A stretch of 38,268 nucleotides of DNA from Ophiothrix spiculata (lineage: Eukaryota > Echinodermata > Ophiuroidea > Amphilepidida > Ophiotrichidae), in assembly GCA_000969725.1 (NCBI GenBank), contig JXSR01S035669.1; one strand, written 5' to 3'. The notes below the pieces were generated by a model that saw nothing but the letters and a program-made list of their open reading frames with translations, was not told the DNA's origin and searched no databases. The position numbers and the translations under genes are program-made. How positions within the stretch are numbered: the stretch's first letter is position 1; each line of letters starts with the position of its first letter. Shown here piece by piece: positions 19,166-28,557 of the stretch.

Positions 19166-20518
19166 TTTTTTCGGCGGGCGTACAAACGCCATCAAATTGT
19201 TTCATGAATGTCAAGAAGGGGAACAGATAAAATTTAAAGATTATTGTTCGTTGTATCCTTTCATCAATAAATGTAGCACTTACATCCTGTAGGAAAACCT
19301 CAAATTATTAGGAGAAATTTCAAACCAATAAAAGAGTACTTTGGCCTAATACAATGTAAAGTCCCCCCCCCCCCCCCCCTCCATCAAAATTTATTTGGCC
19401 CGTCCTGCCCGTCAAATCCGACAAAACTAATAAATTAGTATTTCCTCTTTGGAGGACGAACAGCAAAACATTCCTTGCAATCATACTGAAAAAGAACGCA
19501 TGTTAGAGAGGGTGTGGGTCAGTCCAGAACTTTACAAAGCATTAGAATTAGGGTATAAATTAATTAAAGTTTCAGAAGTCTGGCATTTTAATAAAACATC
19601 AAAGTATAATAAGCAAACAAATTCAGGGGGTCTCTTTTCGGAGTACATCAACACTTTCCTAAAAATCAAACAAGAGTGTTCAGGGTGGCCAGAAGGGGTT
19701 AATACCCCCGAGGCAAAAGAAAAAAAGGGCGATGATTATTTCAAAACTGAAGGCATTCGACTTGACCCCGATAAAATCGAACACAACACTGGGCTCAGAA
19801 CGGTGGCCAAATTATGTCTCAACACTTTATGGGGTCGATTTGGCATTCGCCCCAATTTACCCAAAACAGAGTTTGTCGGTGGCCCTTTATTGTTATTTGA
19901 ACTCCTTGAAAGTGATAAGGTTTAAATGAATGATGTACAATTCATGGTGAAAAATTTGCCGAAATCACATATGAATTTAAGGAGAGTTTTGTTGATGTAA
20001 ATTGTACTAGCAATGTTGTTATTGCGGCATTCACCTTCGCTTGGGCTCGTTTAAAACTTAATTATTTGATGGAGAAGCTGGGGCCAAGGGTACTATACCG
20101 ATACGGATTCGTGTATTTATTTACAAAGGGAGGTGGAATGGGAACCACCATCGGGTAATTATTTTGGAAGATTTAACCGACAAATTAGATGCTGGGGGCC
20201 TTATTAAAACTTTCGTTAGTGGTGGACCAAAGAATTATTCGTATCGAACGAATAATGGGAATACCATGTGTAAAGTAAGAGGCATCACTTTACATCACAA
20301 TGCCATGAAGATAGTTGATCATGAAACATTGAAAGATCTTTTTCCAGTCCAAAGAAGAAAGGAAAGTATTGATTCGCGAGTCTCGTAAAATTATTAGGGA
20401 TACTAAAACCAAACAAATTCTAAGAAGAACCCAAGTTAAACGATACAGAATTGTCTACAACAAATGTGTCAGGTTAGACAATGACAACACCATTCCATAC
20501 GGGTTTTTACCAGACTGA
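18904..20518 (+). pseudogene. Polinton-type DNA polymerase B, C-terminal part
   Basis: Contains the end of duplicate A (18904-19131), duplicate B, then the unique C-terminus. The longest open frame, 19449-19925, has VWVSPELYKALELGYKLIKV, EVWHFNKTSKYNK, GLFSEYINTFLKIKQECSG, LDPDKIEHNTGLRTVAK and KLCLNTLWGRFGIRPNLPK (motif B). Motif C, YTDTDS, lies at 20094-20111 in a shifted frame. Next come KTFVSGGPKNYSYRTNNG (20164-20388) and a final shifted piece ending IPYGFLPD at TGA 20516. The duplication, frameshifts and stops rule out activity. Confidence 0.88.
19162..19665 (+). repeat. Tandem duplicate B of an internal polymerase segment
   Basis: Second copy of the segment, again with the motif A block (DYCSLYPFINKC, from 19239). 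It contains a pure C run (about 19364-19380) where copy A has a mixed C/T tract; this run shifts the frame and could also be an assembly weak spot. Confidence 0.85.
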
Positions 20519-20946
20519 GATACTTTGGAAACAAACAAATTATATTTTTATACTTTTAGTTAGTTTAGCTTTATTTTTTTTATTTTTTTTAAATCTCATA
20601 GTATAGGGAGTTATTAAGGGTACGAGCCCAAATTACGTCTCGCTTTGCTGAACGTCAAGTAGCAAGATGTCGTGTCTATCCTGTTCTCTTGTTATTCAAT
20701 GTCTGTAGAACAATTTGCCAGTATTGCGTATACAATTTGTTGCAAACTCTTAATTTACTACAAGCATGCATGTAAATGTGTGCTTTCAGAGTTTGTATCA
20801 CGCGCCCAAATGTACGCCTTTATGCTAGTCTATAAATGTTTAACAGCGAAAACGGATGACCTTACTGTTATATAGACAATCAAAGCATCGAAGCACTGAC
20901 CCAAAAAAATAGTTTGACAAAAGTATCGTCCCACTACAAAAATATT
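20519..20946. other. Non-coding after the polymerase stop
   Basis: AT-rich with poly(T/A) near 20570. The open frame at 20672-20875 resembles no known protein. No poly(A) or promoter signal stands out. Confidence 0.4.
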
Positions 20947-21640
20947 TGTCTATCTAACATTTCGACAAAATTTAGGAAATTAAGAAAAACAGTTTATTTT
21001 TCGTAGTTTTTGAACATGTCATGTTTAATAACTTGATGAAACACTCTAAAAATGAAAAGAGTGAACAGTCACTCTTTCTTGGAGTGAATTTTGTTTCAAT
21101 CGAAAATGGTGGCATTTCAGTCTTTTCGTTTGAAATCGAACGTGCTTTTACTCGAAAAGATATACTTAACTCTTTAAAACTGCCAATCTTTTAAGGATTG
21201 GTCACTCACCGGCACCACTCTTCTAGTGTCAGTGACCAATCTTTAAAATAGTGGCGGCAGTGACCAATCTAAAAGCGTAGCAATTTTAAATCTAACAAAG
21301 AGTGAAGAATAACTCTTAAAAGAGTGACATATCATTCTGTTCGATTCAACTCAAAAAGAGTGAAATGTCACTCTGTTCGAATGAAACAAAATTCACTTAA
21401 AGAAAAAGTGACCATTCACTTTTTTCATTTGAGAGTGTACAGAGCAAAAATAATGGATATGTTTACATATTTATAAATAATTCGCAGATTTTGAGTTATG
21501 CATTATATTTATTTTGACTTTGCAGAGCATGTTCAAGGCCGTATACATATCCATTTTAATTACCCACGACAAGTGTCCCTTAATCCAAATAGCTGATCTA
21601 TACCAAAATCGCAACTTCTTCAAAATATTAGATAGACAAT
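20947..21640. mobile_element. Possible TIR element starting TTGTCTATCTAA
   Basis: TTTGTCTATCTAACATTT at the left and the complement of AATTGTCTATCTAATATTTT at the right face each other over about 690 bp. The interior holds the AGAGTGA-word element (21042-21437). The inverted repeat is short and imperfect, so the boundary call is tentative. Confidence 0.4.
21042..21437. mobile_element. TIR element, AGAGTGA-word family, copy 2
   Basis: A 396-bp element ending CACTCTAAAAA on the left and GAGAGTG plus TA on the right. The arms are AGAGTGA and TCACTCT words; the centre contains CAGTGACCAATC repeats. It is shorter than the copy at 15325 and has a different core. The left flank is AA, not TA, so the duplication is imperfect or mutated. 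Confidence 0.78.
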
Positions 21641-21660
21641 TATTTCATTAGTGTGATGAT

Positions 21661-23560
21661 ATATTAGCTTGAATGACTGAACTCGATCGATTGTCTAATT
21701 ATATCTTTTCACACAGCGAGTTAAAATATGGGGAACTAAAAAGCGAGAACAACTTACCTAAATCTAAGTTCAGCCTTGACATCCCAGGGATTGATGACAC
21801 CGATACCCAAGGTAAGGCAAATGCTATTAATGCCAAGTTTGTTCAAGTCTCTGCTGGGTAAGACCCTTTGAATTTTTGCCAACTTCCAACATACTTGCCT
21901 GCTGAGTTGCCACCTCGGTTACATCCTTGGGATGTCTTTGCTGAGTTAAAGAAATTGAAATCAGCTAAAGCTGCAGGTCCTGACCAAATTCCACCAAGGT
22001 TAGTGAATGAATTCGCATATGAATTGAGTGTACCTCTCACTGGCATCCTAAACTCCTCTTTATTAGAAGGTAAGGTTCCCAGTCAGTGGAAACAAGATCC
22101 ACCTTCTATCGATAAACTTAGGCCAGTTTCATTGACTTCTATTTTCGCCAAAATTGCAGGAGGGTTCATCACCAACTGGATACTGACTGATATTGATCAC
22201 AAGATTGATAAGAGGCAGTTTGGTAATGTCAAGGGTGTGTCCACTTCACATTATTTAGTCAGCCTTGTGCATTTTCTTCATGTAGGGGCAGAAGGAAGTC
22301 ACAACATGGGAAGAGTGGTACTCACGGACTTTTCCAAAGCGTTTGATTTGGTCGATCATACCATATTAATTAACAAAATTATCTGCTTGGGAGTCCGTGA
22401 GTCCTTCATTCACTGGATTTGTGACTTCCTTCGCAACAGGCAGCAATGTGTCCGATATAATGACACTCTTTCAAATTTCATATCAATGACTGCGGGGGTT
22501 CCCCAGGGTACCAAGATTGGTCCAATTGGGTTCCAAATATTAGTCAATGATGCCGCCCATAATGCTTCTTCTGGATGCTGGAAATACGTGGATGACCTGA
22601 CATTTGCTGAAAATACTAATGGGCCACATATGAGCTCTTTACAGGCTTATCTTGATGATTTTTATAAGTGGTCAGAGGAGAATAAGCTCAAGTTAAATCC
22701 AGCCAAATGTCAGGCCCATTAGGTATGTTTTCAGCAAAACAAACCCAACCTTCCGAACTTAAGAATCGGCGCTGAACCGCTGTCAAACGTCACAGAGGCT
22801 AAGGTTCTTGGCGTTCTCCTTCAAAACAACCTTAAATGGGACTCTCATGTTAATAGCATGCTCAAAAAGGCCAATAAAAAGCTCTATATGCTGAGGTCCC
22901 TACAGCGTATACAGCGGTTATGTCAGACCGATTCTTGAGTATGCGGTTCCAGTCTGGCATTCAAGTATTTCTGTTAAAGAGGCATCTCACATTGAGTCAA
23001 TTCAGAAGAGGGCTTGTAGGATTATTTTGGGTGGTAACTACAATTCTTATCACGAGGCACTGGCCACTTGCGATCTTGACTCTCTCCATGATAGGAGGGT
23101 TGCGCATTGCCGCAGGTTCGCTGATGGGCTGCCTGAAAATGATCGGACTAAATGTCTTATCCCTCCTACCAGGTTTGAGAGTCATGGTCGCATCTTACGC
23201 AACTCGCACAAAAAACTAAGCGTTTTCAGGACAGTTCCATTTTTTATTGAATTGTTAAATGAATGATCCTTTATCTTCTTTTTATAGCGACAGTGCAATA
23301 CACGGGCTGATATTTTTCTGGTGTGAGTTTTTACCAAGTGCAATATTGATCACCCTTCTTTTCTTTGCCATAGTTTAAAATTTTAATGTTTTTAATTGAT
23401 GTAATTGAATATTTGTATATACTTTCCATGTCTTTATGAGTAATCTGTATAAATTTACAATTTTTATATTTAATGTTCAATTGTAAAATTTGCATGTAAT
23501 TTGAACTTTGGGTCACGATGTGCTTTTAATAAATACCAAATGAAAATATTACACCTCACT
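21661..23560 (+). mobile_element. Second non-LTR retrotransposon, 5'-truncated
   Basis: Contains the RT and C-terminal region of a Jockey/CR1-group element, then an AT-rich 3' UTR ending near 23530-23560. The endonuclease and ORF1 are missing, the usual result of incomplete reverse transcription. Its relative at 32392-32956 shares the C-terminal block, so the family is repeated in this genome. Confidence 0.82.
21673..23266 (+). pseudogene. Reverse transcriptase of the second non-LTR element
   Basis: 21673-21861 (KFSLDIPGIDDTDTQGKANA) continues past a single TAA into 21868-22722, with KKLKSAKAAGPDQIPPRLV, DKLRPVSLTSIFAKIAGGF, KRQFGNVKGVSTSHYLV, VVLTDFSKAFDLVDH, AGVPQGTKIGPIGFQ and KYVDDLTFAE. 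The catalytic pair is in YVDD form. After a stop at 22720 the frame shifts into VTEAKVLGVLLQNNLKWD, then IESIQKRACRIILGGNYNS and FADGLPENDRTKCLIPP, ending near 23266. Only a few lesions separate long open pieces, so it is younger than the L2-like copy at 5035. Confidence 0.87.
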
Positions 23561-24262
23561 TATACATACACAGGTTTATTCATTTTCATTTTTAAGTCAC
23601 GTGGAATTTAAAGATAAACAAATGAAATGGGTAAAATTGATCGTGATATTATCACAGGAGTTGTTTTTAAATTCCAAAATAACTTTGAAGTATTTTTGTC
23701 AGGACTTAACGGTGATCCCATAACTTGCCTGCAAGACTCAATGGTGTTTCTGTAACTTCATGGTAGTAACTTACCATTTTACTGGCCATCTCCAAACCTA
23801 CCAATTTTTAACTCGCTCAAAACATGCCCGCCCTATCATAATACATTCAGGATAACAGCAAGCTGAGGTCTTAGATACGGTTGCATAGAGACAGAATGTT
23901 TGCAAACATATCAGACTTGCTATGTTTATACGATTCATAAATAAGTTTAAAAAACATATTTTACGTCACTTTTTCCACTTTTTCTAATAATCATCGTATT
24001 AAAAACATATTTCTCTTTCCAATAACTTAAGAAAAAAGTTTTAGCTTTTACCTTTAACCAACATTCCAGGGATCGTCGCCTTAATTCCCCCTTTCTTGTT
24101 GCTCAATACTATATAATATCTCCCTACATTCTGTTATTCATTTGTAGGTGAAAAAAGAACATGAAGAAGAACAAGAAGAAATGGGGGAAGGTGTCGGTGA
24201 CAGTATAGTTTCGACATAAGCGCCATAAATTTTAGTTACAAATCTCCTGATGTGACCAATAA
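23561..24262. other. Mostly non-coding, within the Polinton-like remnant
   Basis: Apart from the 42-codon frame at 23627 and a short acidic piece near 24146-24220 (EHEEEQEEMGEGVGD before a TAA), nothing is recognised. These may be scraps of Polinton genes. Confidence 0.4.
23627..23755 (+). CDS. Short ORF of unknown function (42 codons)
   Basis: ATG at 23627, stop TAA at 23753. It encodes MGKIDRDIITGVVFKFQNNF followed by 22 residues with SGLNGDPIT. It lies in the same orientation as the polymerase and ATPase. It could be a truncated element gene or chance. Confidence 0.25.
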   Translation: MGKIDRDIITGVVFKFQNNFEVFLSGLNGDPITCLQDSMVFL

Positions 24263-24505
24263 TCCAACCCGGGATCTGAGCAGTATACGCATGAGAACTA
24301 TTTTACTTCTGACAGCGAATCAGAAACTGGTGATGATGATGATGATAATAATGTCAGTTATTTTTCATGTCATAATTGTAATCAATTAGTTTCACAACCC
24401 CATGAATGTCCCCAATCACAAATTGTTTCAACGCAAAACTTATATATTCCTAGCCAGGGTTTTCAAATTTTTTTTCCTCTGTTCAATCCGCTGAATACTA
24501 CCTAA
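24263..24505 (+). pseudogene. Acidic, Cys-containing ORF fragment of the Polinton-like element
   Basis: Open for 80 codons after a TAA at 24260, without an in-frame ATG at the beginning. It encodes ENYFTSDSESETGDDDDD, then FSCHNCNQLVSQPHECP (a CxxC...HxC cluster that could bind zinc), and ends LFNPLNTT. Acidic tract plus Cys cluster gives a coding look. No family recognised. Confidence 0.45.
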
Positions 24506-24628
24506 AACAAAATTGATTTTTAATTTTTACCCTCATTATGATATGCAAAAAGTTATCTTAATTTTACAATTTTATTTCTTCATTTGTTCAGTTTGCAAAA
24601 CACAAATTAGCCATTTGAAGTGATCAAT

Positions 24629-25210
24629 ATGGTGAAGTTTATGAATAATTTGGGTTTTACTTTTAAACGTCTTATTAAATATTCATCTAACATTATGCGA
24701 TTTATTATTAAGAGGGTGTATAAAACTAAATGTTACTGTACCACGTGTATCAAAAAAAATTGTGCACGGATTAAAACTGATTTTGACCTTGATAAAAGCA
24801 CCAAATCATAATTGTCTTGTTATTGTAGTAAAGCAGATTAAATAAGCTTTCAAATGCAGAAAAAATATAGAAATCGGATGAAAAATAAAAAAGATATGAC
24901 CAATTGTGTGAGTACTTTTAGCTTTTATCATAATGCCATAACCCGTAATTGTGATATGTAATATCTTGCTTAACTGTGTAAATCCCATTGGAATGGAAGA
25001 AAAAGAGACGTACTTACAAAATTGGTCATATTTTTTTTATTTTTCATCCGATTTGCATCATTTTTTCTGCATTTGAAAGCTTATTAAATTTGCCTTACTA
25101 CAATAACAAGAACATTGTGATTTGGTGCTTTTATCAAGGTCAAAATCAGTTTTAATCCGTGCACAATTTTTTTTGATACACGTGGTATAATAGGTTCAGT
25201 TGAAGCATAA
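24629..25210 (+). pseudogene. Small basic ORF interrupted by a MITE
   Basis: ATG at 24629. The part before the insertion encodes MVKFMNNLGFTFKRLIKYSS, then IIKRVYKTKCYC, strongly basic with hydrophobic positions as in an amphipathic helix. A 445-bp element (24741-25185) follows, flanked by TA; beyond it the same frame closes at TAA 25208, 3 bases before the next ATG at 25213. The product would be under 50 residues. Tight spacing to the next ORF suggests a packed gene cluster. No known family. Confidence 0.45.
24741..25185. mobile_element. CCACGTGTATC MITE with about 180-bp arms
   Basis: The left arm begins CCACGTGTATCAAAAAAAAT and the right arm is its near-perfect complement through about 180 bp, including CTTGATAAAAGCACCAAATC. 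TA flanks both sides. It is inserted in the small basic ORF. No coding capacity. Confidence 0.88.
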
Positions 25211-25212
25211 CC

Positions 25213-25629
25213 ATGGCTGAAGAACAACGGTTTTCTCTTTCTATAAGCATTAGAAACATGAAGGACAACAAAATACCTACCCTGGACAAAATCGAGTACA
25301 AAATGAGTACAACATTCCTAAGGTGCACATTTGGAACATCATTTAAGTACAATTTGAGTACATTTATAGCACACAAATTTGTACTATATTTGTACTAAAA
25401 CTGTACTATAATAAGTGTTTCAAATCATGAAATGTGCACCTTAGGACTGCACTGCTTATGTTGTACTATTTTTGTACTCGATTTTGTCCAGGGTATTCTT
25501 ATTGTTATCGGAGTGGTTTTGACCGTTGGTTTTTACGTGACTTATCCAATTCTAATGTTGTCAAAGGCTGACAAATTTACCCATGATCTAGGTTTTATTA
25601 TGGGTAGAGTTCAAAATTCCAGTATCTAA
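25213..25629 (+). pseudogene. Small membrane protein ORF interrupted by a MITE
   Basis: ATG at 25213 (ACCATGG, good context). The first part encodes MAEEQRFSLSISIRNMKDNK. A 214-bp element (25280-25493) with TA flanks follows. The same frame then continues with LIVIGVVLTVGFYVTYPILM, a clear single transmembrane segment, and a polar tail (KADKFTHDLGFIMGRVQNSS) to TAA 25627. The original protein would be about 66 residues with one membrane span. Apart from the insertion no lesion is seen. A membrane role in the element's particle is possible but is only inference. Confidence 0.6.
25280..25493. mobile_element. CCCTGGACAAAATCGAG MITE with GTACAA words
   Basis: Left CCCTGGACAAAATCGAGTAC and right complement bound 214 bp. 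The arms repeat GAGTACAA, TTGTACTA and AAATGTGCACCTTAGG. TA on both sides is a target-site duplication, because removing the element with one TA restores the membrane-protein frame. Confidence 0.87.
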
Positions 25630-25681
25630 TAAGAAGTTTAAACCATTCAATAATTCGGAAGCTACGTTCAATTTTTCATCT

Positions 25682-25934
25682 ATGGTAATGCCTCAACAAT
25701 GTCTCGAAGAAAATATTTTGTATTTGGGAGAAAGCGTCTTCCTTGGTACATTGTATTTGTAAATCAACCCTAAACAATAGAGAGGGAATTATAATAGATA
25801 TACGAACATTTTCGGGCCATATGAAAATTGACTTTATGCCGACCATAGTAGGGATCAATCTTCAACTGATTCAGTGGAATGTACTTAAGGAAAATATCAA
25901 TGCCATCGATAATATAGTGTTTGATTTATCTTGA
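25682..25934 (+). pseudogene. PC4/SUB1-like transcriptional coactivator ORF
   Basis: Two frames overlap: from ATG 25682, MVMPQQCLEENILYLGESVF, then after a one-base shift 25743-25934 with NNREGIIIDIRTFSGHMKID, PTIVGINLQLIQWNVLKENI and NAIDNIVFDLS. The pattern ILxLG, (K/R)xGxxIDIRxF, PTxxGIxL, QWxxLKxxI, ID matches the PC4 single-stranded-DNA-binding fold over its full length. PC4 proteins bind melted DNA and act in transcription and repair; PC4-like genes occur in several large DNA viruses. It lies between the membrane-protein ORF and the ATPase, same strand. The single frameshift makes it a pseudogene, or could be a sequencing error. Confidence 0.65.
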
Positions 25935-26014
25935 TAAAACTTGTTTTCAACAAGGGTATATCCACGATGTATCTCTCTAAAAAGTAATCATTTTGTTCAG
26001 TGACTTTGTGGAAT

Positions 26015-27379
26015 ATGGATGTCCGATTACAAACGCCGTTCTCCTTGTTATGCTGCGGACCAAGCGGGTGTGGTAAGACACAATGGACCAAGAAACTTTT
26101 AGAAAATGCTGCAGGCTCATTCCAGTGGAAACTGAACCTTTTTTTATTTCAAGCAAAAATCAGCTTTTTTATTCGACCACATGAGCAAGTATTTCAGTCA
26201 TACATTTGTTACTTGGTACGTAAGAAGTATTTTCCAATCAGAAATTGTAAAGTTTGTCTATCCGTGCATGAATGAGCACATGTTTTGTTTCAAAAATGTC
26301 ACAAACGTTACCAAAAAGTTACACCAAAATGTCACAAACGTTACCAAACGTTACAACACAAAACAATGTATTAAAATTATTCCTGGCAATATAATGTTCT
26401 GTAATTTTTATGAAATATTTGTAAATATGTTTCCCATAATCAGTGTAAGGCGCAAAAAAAAAATCGTTGACACTTCAGAGAAATTGTACTTTGAAGTCAT
26501 TCGGAGCAAAAAACCATTTCCGTGCGCGGTCACAAACGTTACCGAACGTTACATGGACTTTACTCAGGATTTTGGCAATTGATTTAATTTTCAAACATCT
26601 ACATGTCTTGACCCCACCAGTGAGCACCATTATCAACAATAAACTCGTTGATATAATGTTTTTGCTAGGTTCTGTGGCCGTTTAAAAGTGAAATTTCTCA
26701 TTTTTTCGGTCACAAACGTTACTTTGGAATGAGCCTGCAGACATGATGACGAATCAACCCGACATGACATAATAGTTTGGTGCTACGGTGAATACCAACC
26801 CGCTTACCAGGAACTTTCTGAACAGTTTCCTATGATAGAATTTGTAGAAGGATTACCTTCCAGTGTAAATGATATGTTTGACCCCAAACTAAACAATATG
26901 ATTATTATAGATGACCTAATGGCTGAGGCTGCTAGTGATAAAAAAGTAACCATGCTATTCACCAAAGGGTACCATCATCGTAATTTAAGCGTAATATTTA
27001 TCGTTCAAAATATGTTTTACCAAGGAAAAGAAAGCAGAACTATAAGTTTAAATAGTCATTATGCGGTTTTGTTTAAAAACCCTAGAGACAGATCCCAAAT
27101 TATTTTATTATCCATCTGGCTAAACTAATGTTTCCAGGCAATGTCAAGTATTTGCAAGAAGCCTACAATGATGCCACTTCAAACCCATACGGATATTTGT
27201 TTCTTGATTTCAAACCAACCTGTCCCGACAACGTGAGAGTCAGAACTAATTATCCCCGGACAGTCGAAACAAATGCAGACGTGCACACAATTTTAGCGCC
27301 TCATGTCGGCAGCCAGAATAGATCGCATACTTTATTAACAATTGATGACTCTACAATTTGTTTAAGATTGAAGTTCTAG
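26015..27379 (+). pseudogene. Polinton-type packaging ATPase (FtsK/HerA family)
   Basis: From ATG 26015: MDVRLQTPFSLLCCGPSGCG, with Walker A GPSGCGKT at 26057-26080, then TKKLLENA. After a 622-bp element (26114-26735) the other half begins with IIVWCYGEYQPAYQEL, IEFVEGLPSS, NNMIIIDDLM (Walker B, two Asp), LFTKGYHHRNLSVIFIVQNM, SHYAVLFKNPRD, and after a frameshift at 27126 GNVKYLQEAYNDATSNPYGY, ending at TAG 27377. All blocks of the Polinton genome-packaging ATPase are present. Damage: one insertion, a small indel just after it and a late frameshift. Upstream codons (MYLSKK at 25970) may belong to the original start. Confidence 0.9.
26114..26735. mobile_element. GGCTCATTCCA TIR element with ACAAACGTTAC words
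   Basis: A 622-bp element with ends GGCTCATTCCA and its complement, flanked by TGCA on both sides (26110-26113 and 26736-26739). It contains GTCACAAACGTTAC several times (about 26297, 26331, 26529 and 26709). It splits the ATPase between the Walker A region and the YGEYQP block. Confidence 0.85.
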
Positions 27380-27406
27380 GAATCAGTCATATTATGAAAC
27401 CAACAC

Positions 27407-27563
27407 GACCAACTTAATTTCGCCCGATGCGAATACCCGAACGAACTGGCTTCTCAAGTGAGGAGCAAGTTGGCATTAGTATGGAACTTGATTGACCAAA
27501 TTAATTCGTCGAAGTGAATACCTGACGAACTGGCTCCTAACTGAATACCTAGGATTAGGTTTA
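27407..27563. repeat. Two tandem copies of a foldable 75-bp repeat
   Basis: Copies at 27407-27473 and 27489-27563 share GACCAA, GTGAATACC or GCGAATACCC, CGAACTGGCT, and a CCTA...TAGG or CTTCTCA...TGAGGAG hairpin. The second also has TTCGTC...GACGAA. A third copy lies at 28641-28715. Confidence 0.65.
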
Positions 27564-27577
27564 AAATCAACTCCTAA

Positions 27578-27690
27578 CTCCACATACCGGTGGAGATAAT
27601 AGCAAGCCAAATATAAACCGTATCTTATACTCCACATACCAGAGGAGTATCAATATTTTACCGCGAATGAATCTCCACATACCGGTGGAG
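27578..27690. repeat. Three CTCCACATACC stem-loops
   Basis: CTCCACATACCGGTGGAG at 27578-27595 and 27673-27690 pairs CTCCAC with GTGGAG. At 27630-27647 the inner pair is lost (CTCCACATACCAGAGGAG), but the flanks ATA and TAT lengthen the stem to ATACTCC/GGAGTAT. Confidence 0.7.
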
Positions 27691-28557
27691 TATCAAATAA
27701 TCAAAATGAACGCGGATTAAGCTTCCAGTTTAAGTTTTATAACCTTTCTAATGCGACTCAAAACCGAACTGGATAAGTTGATGTATTGAACTAAATGTAT
27801 ATTGGGTTCGAATGCATTCTTTCAACTAAGAACTTAACATTTTATCATTTTTATTGGATTTAATATAAATATGTTCTATAACTATATATCATACAGTTTT
27901 TTGAGGATTCAAAAGTACCATCAAACAGAAAATTCCAATAATAATTTCAATTCCTCTTTAATAACTGTACACCCATGCTAACATAGATAATTTGTCTACC
28001 GATCGCCTGCTACGAAACCTTTTATGCTTAGAAAAACGGATACATACACCTGAACTATGCGGTTCAACCCTATCGGATTTAGGGAGCATTATTTGAATTA
28101 GAAACGTGCTTGCATTTATGCCAGCTATTCAAAGTAGTATTGCTTATATATCTGCTTGCTGGCATGATGACAACTATTGATTGATTTCATGTAATAATAA
28201 TGCTAATATTGATGTTGAACGAAAATGGTTTGAAATCAAATAAATATTTCATTTTTTAAAAATGAGTTTTTATCCATAGGTACTTAATATGGTAGCATAT
28301 ATTTCAAAGCGTAAATATCAAGAAAAATGCTTTTGCAGTGTCGCAGTTTAGTGTACAAATACAAAATCAATATAGCCGTTTTTACATAAGTAGTAACAAT
28401 TAATAATCAAACAAAAGTCAAATGATTTGCATATTAGATCATTGAGCATGCACGATGTATTATAGCAAAACCAGGTTACTTTAAGGAATTGTTTTCCACT
28501 GAATTACCATTTCAGATTTAGAGCACGGTGAAACATTCTTCAGGAGATCGATACATA

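Larger units (their letters stand above)
7993..27379 (+). mobile_element. Polinton/Maverick-like DNA element, degraded remnant
   Basis: The plus strand carries, in order, a Pro-rich C-terminal fragment, a protein-primed DNA polymerase B in pieces, several small ORFs, a PC4-like ORF and an FtsK/HerA-type packaging ATPase. Polymerase B plus this ATPase is the signature of Polintons and related adintovirus-like elements. Integrase, major and minor capsid proteins and adenain-like protease are not found, and no terminal inverted repeat is recognised, so both borders are approximate. Frameshifts, stops, a tandem duplication and many nested transposons show it is an old, inactive copy. Confidence 0.85.

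Noticed and set aside
26181..26582. Open frame with repeated NVTNVTK peptide inside the ATPase insertion
   Set aside because: It is a translation of the repeated ACAAACGTTAC word in the inserted element, without any domain.
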